DNA of 64,000 bases from assembly GCA_037176885.1 (NCBI GenBank), contig JAWWNJ010000013.1, positions 1,178,001 to 1,242,000 of the forward strand. Reading direction: 5' to 3'. Made by a program: the position numbers and the translations under genes. The number at the start of each line of letters is the position of its first letter. The first letter of the stretch is position 1. The notes beneath the pieces were generated by a model, which had not been told where the DNA came from, ran no database searches, and saw nothing but the letters and a program-made list of their open reading frames with translations. Shown in pieces: positions 45,955-57,760 of this stretch. The stretch is from Favolaschia claudopus. Taxonomy: Eukaryota; Basidiomycota; Agaricomycetes; Agaricales; Mycenaceae.

Positions 45955-48900
45955 TCAAGATCTCTCGGTAGGCCTGACTCTTGTCAAACGTTTACGAGCC
46001 TTCGAGACGTCTGGGTCAGTCATGGAATCACCCCCATCACCCCTAACGACGGCAATGGATTTCTGCCTCTGTTTCTTGGAAGGACCTTGACCGTTCGGCT
46101 TGGACTTTGCCGCGTCTTGCACTGGACCCGAATCAGATTCGCTGCTCGTAGCCGCGCGTCTTTTGGGCCCCCGAATTATAGCACGCGCGCTGTGTCTGTT
46201 CGCAAACCGAGAACCGAGTTCAGGTTCACTCTCCACTGTTGCTTGACCTGTCCCTTGGAGCAGCAATTCGTCGTCCGATTCCGCCCAGTCAACCGTGTTC
46301 TGAATTAGGGGCTCAACGACGGGCAGATCGTTGTTCTTAGACGCATCTCCGTCATGCTGCTGTGATGTGGACGCGGTCGTCGCTCGCGCGCGAGCCCGTC
46401 GCTCTGCAATGACATCCAATGGCGTGTCGTCATCCGTGGAGGAATCTCCCTCGCGCTGCTGTAATGTGGACGCAGTCGCCGCTCGCGCGCGAGCCCGTCG
46501 CTCTGCAATGACATCCAGTGGTGTATCGTCATCCGTGGAGGCATCTCCGTCGCGCTGCTGGGATGTAGACGCAGTCGCCGCCCGCGGGCGAGCCTGTCGC
46601 TTCCGACCCTGAGTAATTGGCGGTCTGTTGTCCGGGTGCCGTGAGATCGGCGCCGAAAACTCTGTCTCGTGGTGGAAGGGGATATCCTGCGTTTTCGATG
46701 CCGCCGTCGTGAAAGCTTCGATGAAAGAGTCGTGCACTGTCGCAAGTTCGAGATGGTCGAGTTCGAATGTGGTCTCGAATTGAGTGTATCGCGCGAACAA
46801 GTTGCCACAAAGGTCAATTAGACATTTCACCGCCGGAGCGAAGTCTGCAAGCAAATCCTTCAAAAAAGGTTCAGGGTGACGTATGAAATCGGCACGATCG
46901 CCACGGGGCTTTTGGGGATTGAAGAAGGTGTCCCAAATGGTGTTCTGAGATTCGTTGGGGGTGGTACTGCTGCTTAATCTTGTGCGTAGCACAGAAAAGA
47001 ATAAGATCCACAACGTCATCTCCAGGTCGTGACAGGGATTGTAGATGAAAAGAGCATGAGCCTCGCCTTTCTTGAGAGGCACGGGGGTACCTGTCTTTGG
47101 GTCGCAACGAAACGCTGGACAGAACTTATAACGACCGTCCTGGGCCTCAACAGCCATGAAATCATAGTTCGCCTTCCGAAGACGATCAAACGGAGGACAA
47201 AAGCAAACGAGATAGAAAAACATACATTTTTGTCTCCCTTCGGCTTGTTGCTATGCAGCAGAAGCGCCTTCTGAATTTCTTTTGCACGAGCGTCGGATCG
47301 AAAGACTTTGGTGTGTTCCAGATCTGTGAGCCTCGCGATACCGTCGACTACGAGAATGTTCCCAGGGCTCAAATCACGATGTACGAGTCCCAGCCCATGA
47401 AAGATTTTCAACGCTGGAAGGAAATGTAAGGAAGGTTCGTGAAAAAGCTGCCGATAACGCACCTTTGACGATATCCGCGAGGGCGTGCAGAATTTGACAA
47501 AGAGAAGTGAGCTCGTCGATTGACTGTCCCACCTCGTTGGTGACAAGCCGGTAGTGTTTCCTGTGGTCATGACGTTTTGTTTGTATGGGCGCGGGGATCG
47601 GAGGCGGTAAGGAAGGGAAACCTTTACTTGAACCGCGTACTGTTCCGGTTCCGGACTGACGTATAGAGAGGCTGGCCGAAGCGACGCCTGACTGGTGCTT
47701 TGACTTGGCTTTACCATTTGACTTTTCCACAGCGATATGAGGAGAATCAAGTGGAATCATTTTACCGCCCATGATCTTTTCAGTGGTATCTGGGGTGCCG
47801 TCCGCCAATAGCACAAAGCCATCCCGCTCAACAGACAGGAAAAATTGACTGGGATGCCGACCCGCATCAGACGGCTCGTTCTCGAGCAACTTGTGGATGA
47901 GGTGTAATAATTCCCCTTCTGGCACAGAATCCGCCATCATCCATGTATCTTTCAAGGTCAAAACTGTCGTCGGATCACCTTCCGGGTGAACGAGTAAAAC
48001 TCGAGTACCTCTGCCTCGAAGATCATCGGCCAGGTAGTCTGAGACAGTGCCGATGGTGGAATAGTATTTGCCATCGACCTCGATCTTATATTGGACGATC
48101 CCCGCCGCGTCTCTGCACTGGGACACGGTTGGGTCAAAGCCAAGTTGCTCAGGAGAAGCAAGTGCCAACGCAGCAACTAGACGGATCAGCTGTTTTGGTG
48201 ACTGATACAGAACAGTTCAGCGCTTATATTAGCATAGGATTCAGCCAAACTGACCGAACGGAAATTGAATCTCTCTGAAGCCATGATCTGCGATCGAGAC
48301 ATGAACCACATAATCATGGACGCATCTTCCGCTGTGAATGCATATGTAAAGCGACGAGCAGGATCATTTGCAAAGATATGGGTTACACTCCAAAAGACTT
48401 TCTTCATATTCTGGAAACCATGAATCGACAGTCAAAAGTTATGAATGCTTGGAGGGCTCACATCGAGTATGGTGTCCAGTTTACGTTTCTTCTTGAACTC
48501 TGATGGGACTCCCATCACGAACCAGGAATTCAAGTGGAAGAAATCGAGGATCTTCGACGCAAGCCAGTCTGCTTCAGTCAGAACGCCAGAGCCATCAGGA
48601 CGAGTGGCATTCAACCGCTCTCCCTTTGGATTAGCGTGGGGCGTGTTGAGGAATCTAAGTCCGGCGGTGGTGGCATCATAATCCCCGGTTCCCTCGGTTC
48701 CGTTGTAACGCTCGAGCACCGTTCTGGTAGCTACAGAAATAGCATCCATTATCCGGGACAAACCGGCGAAGACAATGTCCTCTGTCCCTTGCATATAGTT
48801 AGGATCAACGGGATATTCGACCCAAGACCCATTTGCCAAGTGCTGGTTGTTGATCAGCTCTTGTTCCACTTCATCCAACAGCTCGGGACGAGCTTGGAAG

Positions 48901-49139
48901 ATTGACCAAGACAGAACAGAGTCGAAGAAGAATTCGGATGTGACAATGGGGATGTCTCCAACCGCACGCAGAATCGCCTTCCGCTTGTCTTCCAGTGTGC
49001 CACCGGGCTGAAATGCGGCATCGGCAGCAAGAATTTTACCGAATGGTGTGGCTATGGCAGACAAGATTGTGTTGGTCTTTGCCGGATCGCTTGGAGGTGT
49101 TTGATACCTGCTACTTGAAGCAGCAGGGACTTCCGCCAT
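45955..49139 (-). CDS. FunK1-type kinase C with repeat-bearing tail
   Basis: Five exons (49139-48462, 48410-48255, 48189-47463, 47413-47226, 47172-45955) give 988 residues. The start was placed at MAEVPAASSS because kinase D starts MAEQPAASGS. Landmarks are TVLTLKDTWMMADS, LGLVHRDLSPGNILVVDG, LTDLEHTKVF, NYDFMAVEAQ (restored across intron 4) and NPCHDLEMTLWILFFSVLRT. The long tail after the kinase domain holds a 33-residue tandem repeat and basic stretches (GPSKKQRQKS). The 727-base exon 3 and 188-base exon 4 are close in size and phase to those of D, so C and D form a sub-pair. Confidence 0.88.
46343..46606 (-). repeat. 99-base tandem repeat in the tail of kinase C
   Basis: Units start at 46343, 46442 and 46541, spaced exactly 99 bases; the last is partial. 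Each encodes 33 residues with the pattern TASTxQQxxGDxSTDDDTPL, then DVIAERRARAR. The repeat is near-perfect between units 1 and 2. Confidence 0.9.
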
Positions 49140-49870
49140 GAAGAGAAGAAAAGAGACGCGCCGACAAATACAGTTCAATGTGACAACCAAAGCGTTTGGT
49201 CACGTCATGAGTAACACATTGATTCGAGAATCCCACACCAATACAGCCATTGCCCAAGCGTTATGACAGGCAGAGAGGTTGAATCTGAGATGTTTGAATG
49301 AAGGGTTAAAGGGATGCATCCTCGCTTGTGATTTTCAGTGCTCTGCGAGACAGTTTGAAGTCTCAAATTTTTAGAGTCACTTTTGCAGAGAAAAAATGGC
49401 CGCGAGTATCAGACAGAGGTGAGAAGAATCCGACTGAGCCTGGATCAAGGTAGACGGAGAGACTACAAACGAGGGGAAAGCCCGAGCTGCAGATCATCTA
49501 CCGCAGCCAAAGCGCCGCTTTGTTTTTGATGAGGTGTCGAGACCGCGGTGATGAAGAGCGAGGACAGCGCCATTCGGACAGACAACGCATACAGGGTGCG
49601 TGGGCTGAGAGCCATGTGTAAGCTTCGACGAGATGCAAAGTTGCGGGTATTGAAAAGTTTCGAGGGAGTGAGAACTTGAAGCCATATCTGAGGCTTACAT
49701 CCTTCGAGAGATGCTGAGGATGATGAGGAGATGCAATATTTGACTGTGTATTGGGACGAGCAGCCGACATTGGGGGGCGCGATAGCAACGAGGGTAACGG
49801 GAAGGAAGAGAGTGATCGAACCCAAACAACAACCGAAACAAACAACCGCTCTCGTCCCAGTTAGGAAATT
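49140..49870 (-). repeat. Upstream region of kinase C, inverted repeat of 61255-62019
   Basis: Read on the minus strand this segment aligns with the upstream region of kinase D over about 730 bases, including CTGTCATAACGCTTGGGCAA, TTGGTGTGGGATTC, CGCTTTGGTTGTCACA and AATATTGCATCTCCTCATCA. It ends at the shared element near 49841. Conservation of non-coding DNA of this length points to duplication with the gene; retained regulatory sites are possible. Confidence 0.8.
49841..49859 (+). promoter_or_regulatory. Shared element AACAACCGCTMTCGTCCCA, copy 3
   Basis: The core has C at the variable position. It lies about 700 bases upstream of kinase C, in opposite orientation to the gene, at the edge of the region shared with kinase D. 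Confidence 0.55.
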
Positions 49871-51720
49871 ACCGAGCCGGATAATCTTGGACAAGGTTGC
49901 TTAAACAGTCCATCGACAGATGTGCATTGTCCGGTGTATGCACCAGTGCTCAAGTCGTGATTGGCATTCAACACATGCATACTTACAAGGTGGTACAGTA
50001 CCGGTGGGGATGTTGACCGAAATACGCACTCAGCTAAGCTCTCAAGGGCTCAATTCGAAGGTCTTACTGAGCATTGTGTTGGTGTCTGCTCGGCTGCCAT
50101 GACTGCGCCGCCTTGTCAACTCATCTCGTGTCAACTTCAGACGATCACGGCTCAGGATCCCGGCGTCAAACAGTATAAGTAATGTTGTATCAGTGTAAAC
50201 TTGAAGGATGGGGTATTTTGCCACACTCAAATGGCTTGAAGGAGCACTCATGACAAGAACGACTAATGTGAAATTTACTCAAGAGCTTCGCACCGCACCA
50301 CGGAAATCACTGCTGATTCTTGGTGCGTGAAAACATTTCCTCGCCTTTCTTTATGAGCTTCAAATTTCCTTCGCAAAATTGGGAAGCGGAACCCAGGGAG
50401 TTACACTGTACCAACTATCCGGGAGGACAGTACGTTGTGGTACCACCGAAAAAAGGAAGAACTCAAGAATGGAGTTTGACCAGCCAGATGGATGTGGTAT
50501 TTGGTCACACCCGAATTGCTTGGGAGGAGCACTCAATGCATGCGCAGGAGTGACTGTGAGATTTAGTCAAGAATCTCGCACGACGGAAGTCAACTCATAC
50601 TCTTGGTGAGTGAAAGCATTACTCTAATTTCTTCGCCTCCGAGTTGCCTGTGCGAGGTTAACAGAAGCACTTGGTAAATTTACGCCAGCCAAGGCTCGCA
50701 ACTCAGCAAGGGACCCCGCAATACGTCCCGTTGAATGTTCCCTCCACACTGATGATCTGTATGGGCCGGTCGCATGACGCGCAACGGACAGTCGATCGGC
50801 TCCTGAACCCGCAGTCAGGCATTTCTCGGCTTTGGAGGCGGTATGGGAATGCACTGGCTCAGTTCTCGTATCGTTGGATGTGATCTTTCCTGACTGGGTT
50901 TCTGCTGAAAACACAACACGGAAACTGACGAGGGTGCTTTCGAAATCGACGCAAGCATAGTCTCGGAGGAGGAAAGGCGACGAGAAGCATCAATATCCAG
51001 AGGCTCCGAAACGACGAGCATCCAAAGAGAGGGCGTAAAGAATTCGAAAAAAACTGGACTCTCCACAATCCAGCGTTGAAGAAGTTTCTCCCAAGCTTGA
51101 AGCACGAAGCATTTAGCCGGTATTGTTCCGGCCAATACCACGGTCCTGACCCGCGTTACGAGGACTGAGACGACCGAAAGCGGCTTGCTTGGGAGGTTGG
51201 TATGGGATTGGCAGCTCTTTCTTCGTCGATTCTGCAGCATCTTCGTGGGATCTGTTCTTGATCTGTTCTCCCCAAGCAGAGGACTTCCTTAGACGGAAGT
51301 TTGGGAAAATCCTCGCCCAAACGAGCTCGCATCCCCGAACAGTTTCATCTGACCTGCTCTGATGTTGAGCTCGGTCCACGACGAGCAGAACTTGAGTCTG
51401 GAGAGCCAAGAAAGACAGAAAACGATGTTATTGGCATACTAATTGAGAATCCATTTCCCCGTGTAATCCTGCTTGCTTCTCTCCCGCATAGAATGATTCA
51501 GTAGCCATCTCTCTCGATGGTGGTCAAATTGTATGGTAGACGTGGCTAAGAGGCGTAGAATGCCGTGATATTGTCGAGAATTAGCGCCTGGGTGAGCTGG
51601 CGGAGATGGTGGTAAGAAACAAGAAGGGTTTATTTGTTCCACGCGACTTGACCACAACACTCAACCCAGCGAGCACCCACGACAAGCCTTCGACGCCGTT
51701 GCGGCCGTCGTACAGGCTAT
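49871..51720. other. Intergenic region upstream of SET1
   Basis: No gene is confidently called in 1.85 kb. A minus-strand frame at 50815-51240 and several shorter frames lack recognisable features. An imperfect repeat lies at 50210-50641. Near the right end an ATG at 51606 opens a 97-codon frame overlapping the SET1 start in another frame; a possible leader intron (GTAAG at 51613 to AG at about 51714) would remove most of it. Confidence 0.35.
50210..50641 (+). repeat. Imperfect direct repeat of about 140 bases
   Basis: Segments near 50210-50345 and 50488-50641 share GGAGCACTCA, TTACTCAAGA/TTAGTCAAGA, TCGCAC and TCTTGGTG in the same order. The second copy lies in a frame reading DGCGIWSHPNCLGGALNACA; the first is broken by stops. 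It could be a decayed duplicated exon of a small Cys-containing protein. Confidence 0.45.
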
Positions 51721-54700
51721 ATGTCGGGCAAGGTGCCTCCAAGAGGGCCCAGAGCCCTGCTGGGCCAGTCTCAAACCCAAGCCCAACCTCAGTCACCCGC
51801 ATCCACCTCTGCAAAACGCATCGGCGCTGTGCCGCCCACTGGTCCCCGCAGTCTCACCAACGGTTTCACCAACGCAAAAGGACGGGCTGCTTTAGTTAAT
51901 GGAAGAAAGAATCACCAAGTTTGTCGCCGTATTCGCTATAAAAATTGGCTAACAAAATTTAGACAAACGGCTACTCGCTGCACGCGACGACGAGGACCCC
52001 TTCGCCAGCACCACCACCCCCGCCCAATGAACCCCCTCCGCCGCCGCCACCGACGGAGCTCATCGCCGCCCCATTGTCTCGCCCAGCTATAGCATTTTCG
52101 ATTCCAAAGACAAAAGCAATCAACAATGGAGTAACGGCGTTCACCCCGCGTGCCGTCGCGTCGAAGGCGCGGCCCGAACCTGGCCCGCCGCCGCTTCCAC
52201 CGCCACCTCCGCCGCCACCTCCTCCGCCGCCAGACGATGCTCCCCCGCCTTTGCCACCTCCGGACTTCGGCCCGCCCCCGCCCGAGGACTTGCCGCCGCC
52301 ATTGCCGCCAGACGCGATCCCGCCGCCGCCGCCGCCGCCATCACAATCCCCGCCACCTCCTCCGCCCCCCGACGACGCGCCGCCGCCATTGCCTCCGCCG
52401 CCAATACACGTCCCGTATACAATTCATTTAAAGAAACCAGAAGTAAAACCCGCGTCGGTCTCTGTTTTTGCTACTTCTCCGCCGCCACCACCGCCCCCGC
52501 AAATATCTACACCTCCACCTCCTCAACCTGCTGTATTTATTCCACCGCCGCCTCCTCCAGCTTCGCCATCACCACCTCCACCACCCCCAACAACTGCACC
52601 TCCAGCACTACCCCCACCACAGCATCTTTTATTCTCGCAACCCCCACCGCCGCCCTCAATTCTGCACAAGCCCGCACCCCCACCTCCCGGTTCACCTCCT
52701 CCACCCCCACCCAAACCACCGTCTCCGAAACCCGAGCGAAAGAAATCTCCCGAACCGCCAAAGACTCGCCAACTCCCCGCCTGGCCACCTCCGCGCTCCG
52801 CCTTCGCCCCCGCACGCAGCCACAAAGTCCTATACGACCCTGCATTAGACGCCGCCCTACCGACGCAAAACGGGCATCCCGCATCTCATTGGAAAAGTCT
52901 CATCGGTCTCGTGCGCGAGAAAGCGAGTCCCGCGGTCGTGGCAGAACGCGTGCGCGGGAAACCTGAGAAGGAGATGCTTTTGCGCGTTGAGGGTGAGGTT
53001 CTGGGCGATGAGGAGGATGATGAGGGAGAGGTGGTGGTTAGTGATCCCCGGAAGGCAGCTGGTTTCAAAGTCCCCGTGCCGAAGCGGATGGAGTTTGCAT
53101 TGACGACATATGAGGTGCGTGTGCTACCTATTTCTCACCTTATTTTATTAAATGCGTACATATGTAGTATGACGCAAACTCAGTAACACATCCGCCCACG
53201 CAAGTTTTGGTCACTGGATTTGCTCCCCTTACCCCGAATCCACTGTTACAAGCGCACCTCAGTACTTATGGCTCTGTAGCGCATCTTCATCGCCAAATGG
53301 ACGGGGCGACGGGAGCGGCGCTTGGTGTTGCGCTCGTGCGGTTCACCCATGCCGAGGACGCGAAGAAGTGCGTCGAACGCGAGGATGGCGCGAAGGGACC
53401 CATTTCCGGAGGAGGCATGGGCGGAAGTAGCTTGGGAGCAGCGGTGACGGGCGGTGGGGACGAAAGACACGCTGTTTTGGATCCAGATGGACTGATTCTG
53501 AAGGCGCTGTTGAAGGAGATGGATGAGAGGAGGAAGAAGGAGCGGGAGGAGAAACGGAGGAAAGAGAAGGAGAAGGAGGTGAAAGAGAAGGAGTTTAAGG
53601 AGTTGAAGGAGTTGAAGGCGAATAATGCCGTCGGCGCAGGCACAACGAGCGCAAGCGCGGCTACGCCCCGGTCTCTGCACCCTTCTTTGCCGTTGAATCC
53701 AACGCTCAATATGAATGCTGTCGCGGGGCCGAGTGGGACGCCCAAGCCTGGGTCCCCGGTGCTACGGCATGCGCCGATGAACAAACCCTCGCTCGTCACT
53801 GGGACGCGGATGCGGGCGGGATATGGCGGGATGGGCAGCGGGCCTAATGCCATCGGCGCGGACATGGGTGGGCGGGGGAGAGGGGGAATGGGAGGAGGAG
53901 GAGGAAGTAGACGGTGGACTTTACCGCCGCGGCCGGCGAATAGCTATCGTCCGGATGTCGATCGCAGTCCGTCGCCGGATACGGGCTTGCTTGAGGCCGC
54001 GACGAGGGAGGCGAAGGAGCGGGAGAGGAGGAATGGGAGGGGGAGGAGCGGTGGGGAGAGTTTGGGGATCGGGAAGGGGAAGGAGAGGGAGAGGGATGAG
54101 GGCGTGCGCAAGGAGGTGCATGATGCCTTGGTGGCGAATGGGTTTGATCATTTGAAGCTCAGGGTGCAGCATATGGGCGCCGTGAGGGATGACGATGTGC
54201 GCGCGTTTATGAGTCAGTTCGCATACGAGAGGGTGCGTGGTTTTGCTGTTGTGTTTGAGGAGACGGGCTGATGGATTTTTTCTTTGCAGATTTTGCGGGA
54301 GGACGATGGCTTCTATGTGACGTTCAAGGACAGCACGACGGCGCGGCGAGCGGAGCTTGTGTTTACCACTGGTAGGCAGATGCTTGGTTTCCATACGGTG
54401 ACGGTGACGGTACATCCGCCGCCCCGATCTTCTCCCGGTGGGGGAAAGATTGCATGGGACGACAAATCGCTCGTTGAGAAAGCGCAGGAGATGGTCGAGC
54501 GGGAACTCAGGGAGTTTTTGGAGAAGGACATTACGGATCGGTTAGTCGGCCCCCATTTACGGCGGTTGGCGGCGGAGCGTCGGAGCAGGCCACCGCCGAA
54601 GGAGGGCGAAGTTCGGGATGGTGTGGATGGGGGACGGCCGGCTGCGGTCAAGCGAGATCTGAAGAGCATGTCGTTCAAGAAGGCGAGGAAGGAGGTGGAG

Positions 54701-56132
54701 GTTGAGCTACCGCCTGAGGAGCATGAGGAAGAGAGGGAGGAAGAGCAGGTTGTTGTGGAGCGGCCGAAGAAGAAACGGAAAAAGGAGGTCGTGAAGAAAA
54801 AACCGAAGAAGGTGTTGGACGAGGACATTGAGAGCGAGGATGAGATGGAGCCACATGAAGTTGTGGTGGGATTGAAGCGCTCAGGGTCGGAAGAGCCGGA
54901 GAACCAACCTTCACCGAAGAAGGTCAAGGTGGAGATCGAGCCTATGGACTTGATTGTTGGGAAGAAGGCGCCGCTCAAAAAGAAGAAAGTGCCCGAGAAA
55001 AAGCGCAAGCCTTCGGTGGAGGAGGTCATACTGCCAGACGAGTACGAACTTCCTCCAGTCGCGGATTTGCGCCTGTCCTCTGGGTTCGAATCCTCGCTTT
55101 CTCCCTCGCGCTCTCCTTCGCCTTCCCCAACCACCCCTCGACTGCCCACGCCACCTCCGAATGTCTTTGACGAAGGCATATGCGAGGATGATGAAGACAC
55201 ATACTATGCTAAATTGGTGCTCTCCGGCCTTGACATCGAACCTAATCTGGACCCATTGCCTCCGCCTCAATCCGAGACTGCTCCGTTCTTCCGCAAGCAC
55301 ATCACTGGCTCCGCCCGCACAGAAGGCTTCTACAAGATCACTCATGCAGAGAAGATTGCATACGTCACGCAATACCAGGCGCGCGCGACGAACGTCGCAG
55401 CAGCTACCCCAGTCGACGAACCCCCGCCGCAACACGTTGAGTCTTCGCGCTCGAATCGCGCCAATGCCCGTCGCCGCGCGCAAGGCCTGGAAGAGATCAA
55501 CCAGGTCCAACGCGCGGTTGCATTATCCAAGGGCGAAGCGGCGGCGAACGAGGTTAGTTTCAAGTTCAACCAGCTGCAGACACGCAAGAAGCATCTTCGC
55601 TTTGCGCGTTCGCCGATTCACGACTGGGGTCTGTATGCGATGGAGAAGATTTCGCGCGGAGAGATGGTGATCGAGTACGTTGGCGAGATCATCCGTGCGC
55701 AGGTGGCCGAGAAGCGAGAGAAGTTGTATGAGCGTCAGGGGATTGGGAGCAGCTATCTGTTTCGTATCGATGAAGACCTGGTGGTGGATGCAACGAAGAA
55801 AGGGAATCTCGGGTATGTTTCATGTTATTGAATCTCTTGCCTTTTAAGTGGCGCTCATTGTTTGCGTTCTTCATTAGACGTTTGATTAATCACTCCTGCG
55901 ATCCTAATTGTACAGCCAAGATAATTACGATTAATGGAGAGAAGAAGATCGTGATCTATGCAAAACAGGAAATCGAGCTTGGTGACGAGATAACCTATGG
56001 TATGTTTCACTCTCTCAATTGACTGTCGTGTTCACCTTGCTGATGTTTTATGCAGACTATCACTTTCCTTTCGAGCAGGACAAGATCCCTTGCTTATGTG
56101 GGTCTGCAAAGTGCCGGGGCTTTCTCAACTAG
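51721..56132 (+). CDS. SET1: SET1 histone H3-K4 methyltransferase (COMPASS catalytic subunit)
   Basis: Methylates histone H3 lysine 4 within COMPASS using S-adenosylmethionine. Six exons (51721-51918, 51963-53114, 53168-54232, 54290-55812, 55878-55999, 56056-56132) give 1378 residues. A poly-Pro region covers much of residues 70-300. An RRM-like domain starts near 458 ([20 protein letters not shown]). Charged Glu/Lys/Arg-rich regions follow. The N-SET segment leads to the SET domain from about 1240: [34 protein letters not shown], then [16 protein letters not shown] across a splice junction and GDEITYDYHFPFE. The post-SET motif [13 protein letters not shown] ends the protein. All catalytic and zinc-binding residues expected for the family are present. 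The N-terminal start is the least certain part. Confidence 0.95.
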
Positions 56133-56445
56133 AGCTTTCGTATTTGTCGTAAATTTTATACGCTTTCTTTTATTTTTCTTTTCCTCTCAGAGTTTTCATC
56201 GTATCATACCCTCATCACTGCATTTGTCTGTATCTGTCGAATATCATGTCTTGCTGTCGAATTTGGTTATTTGGCTTCCTTCCTGCGTGGTACGGCTGAT
56301 CATGCCTGGAATTCGTCGCCAGCAAGTTTCCTACATAAATACGCCAATCTCCATATGTGCCACGGCGAAATTTCCTTATTCGGATGAGAGCGGTTGTTTG
56401 CTCGTGTTTTCGAAGCCGCGAATTTTGCTCTTAACTGCTGCGATT
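56133..56445. other. Short spacer between SET1 and THG1
   Basis: About 310 T-rich bases presumed to hold the SET1 3' end and the THG1 promoter. No further feature is seen. Confidence 0.45.
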
Positions 56446-57541
56446 ATGGCAGGATCCAAGTACGCATATGTCCGAAATTTCGAACTCCCCGACCCGTTGT
56501 TGCCTGGGACATTCATGCTTCTGCGACTGGATGGCCATTCCTTTCATCGGTGCGCGCTGTTGCCGCCTTTCGGTACCCATCTGCGAAACAAGACCCGTTC
56601 AGGTTCTCTGACGAACATGGGTTCACGAAACCTAATGATTCACGAGCTCTTGAACTTATGGATCACGCTGCGAAAGACCTTATGGAACAATACCCCGATA
56701 TCGTGCTTGCGTTTGGGGAATCGGACGAATTCAGGTCTCTGGATTGGCTGGTATCAGTGCCGTTCGACGATACTGAAATGTTCTCTTGTGAACCACTCTC
56801 AGTTTTCTTCTTCGCAAGTCGGCCGCCCTATATAATCGACGACAATCCAAGATTGTATCTACTTTGGCTTCCTTGTTCACGTCGTCCTATGTCTTTCACT
56901 GGGCCAAGTACTTCCCCGATTGTCCTTTGAAATACCCACCGTCCTTTGACGGGCGACTCGTACTCTATCCGAGCGCTCGCGAAATTCGCGATTACTTCTC
57001 GTGGCGACAGACGGATAGTTTGTATACCTCTTCGGAGTATACGCGACCACTGAACGTCCAAACCAGCGCATATCAATAATCTATACAATACGACGTTTTG
57101 GGCTTTAGTGCAGCAAGGCGGGCAGAATACTACATACGCCCATGCAACCCTCAAAGTACGCATGCTGGTAGATGTTACTGCTCTGACTCAAGCAATCTAG
57201 GGGACGTTCTCGAAGGACAAACACGAGATTCTCTTTTCTCGCTTTCAGATCAACTACAACGCAATCGACGCGAGGTTCAGGAAAGGGAGCACCTTGGTAC
57301 GCGAAGAAGTCAGTCAACGGTCGATCCCTTGGAACAGTGCAGATGAATCATTATCTAGCTTCCTGAAAAGACCACGGCTAACGATGATGGGGCGGCCACA
57401 GGAGAGCCTTCAGACTCCGGTGCCCCCGCTGCTGTCAAGATGCGCGGCAGAACCAAACCTCGCACACAAGTGGTCGTTTTGCATTGCGATATCATCAAAG
57501 ACGATTTTTGGGACGCGCGGCCGGAGATCTTGGCAGACTGA
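56446..57541 (+). CDS. THG1: tRNA-His guanylyltransferase
   Basis: Adds the essential extra G to the 5' end of tRNA-His by 3'-5' polymerisation. Six exons (56446-56549, 56603-56734, 56803-57017, 57067-57155, 57201-57308, 57359-57541) give 276 residues. The N-terminus MAGSKYAYVRNFE leads to LLRLDGHSFHRFSDEHGFTK and AFGESDEFSF, which carry the metal-binding Asp residues. The blocks WRQTDTHINNLYNTTFWALV and STLVREE are typical of eukaryotic Thg1. The C-terminus CDIIKDDFWDARPEIL is conserved. A Gly/Ala/Pro/Ser-rich insertion precedes it. Frame is kept through every junction. Confidence 0.93.
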
Positions 57542-57760
57542 CAGCGCCGAGAATCGCTGGTGAATCGTGTCATTCGAAAGATCACTTACAACGCTCGCTT
57601 CGTGGCATGAAACGTGCTGGCTGAATTTAAAGCTATGACGTCGGCGGACAGGGCTGGCTGAGGCTGAGCTGCTCCACCGAAGAACGGGCATTGGAATAAT
57701 GATAACTCATACCGATGGCGGAGTTGCTGTTAGTTACATTCATTCTACAGATACCACACG

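Noticed and set aside
52141..52422. Ala/Glu-rich antisense frames opposite the poly-Pro region of SET1
   Set aside because: Composition is dictated by CCG/CCA repeats on the coding strand.
54313..55200. 295-codon antisense open frame
   Set aside because: Shadow of the charged region of SET1; low complexity and no start context or domain.
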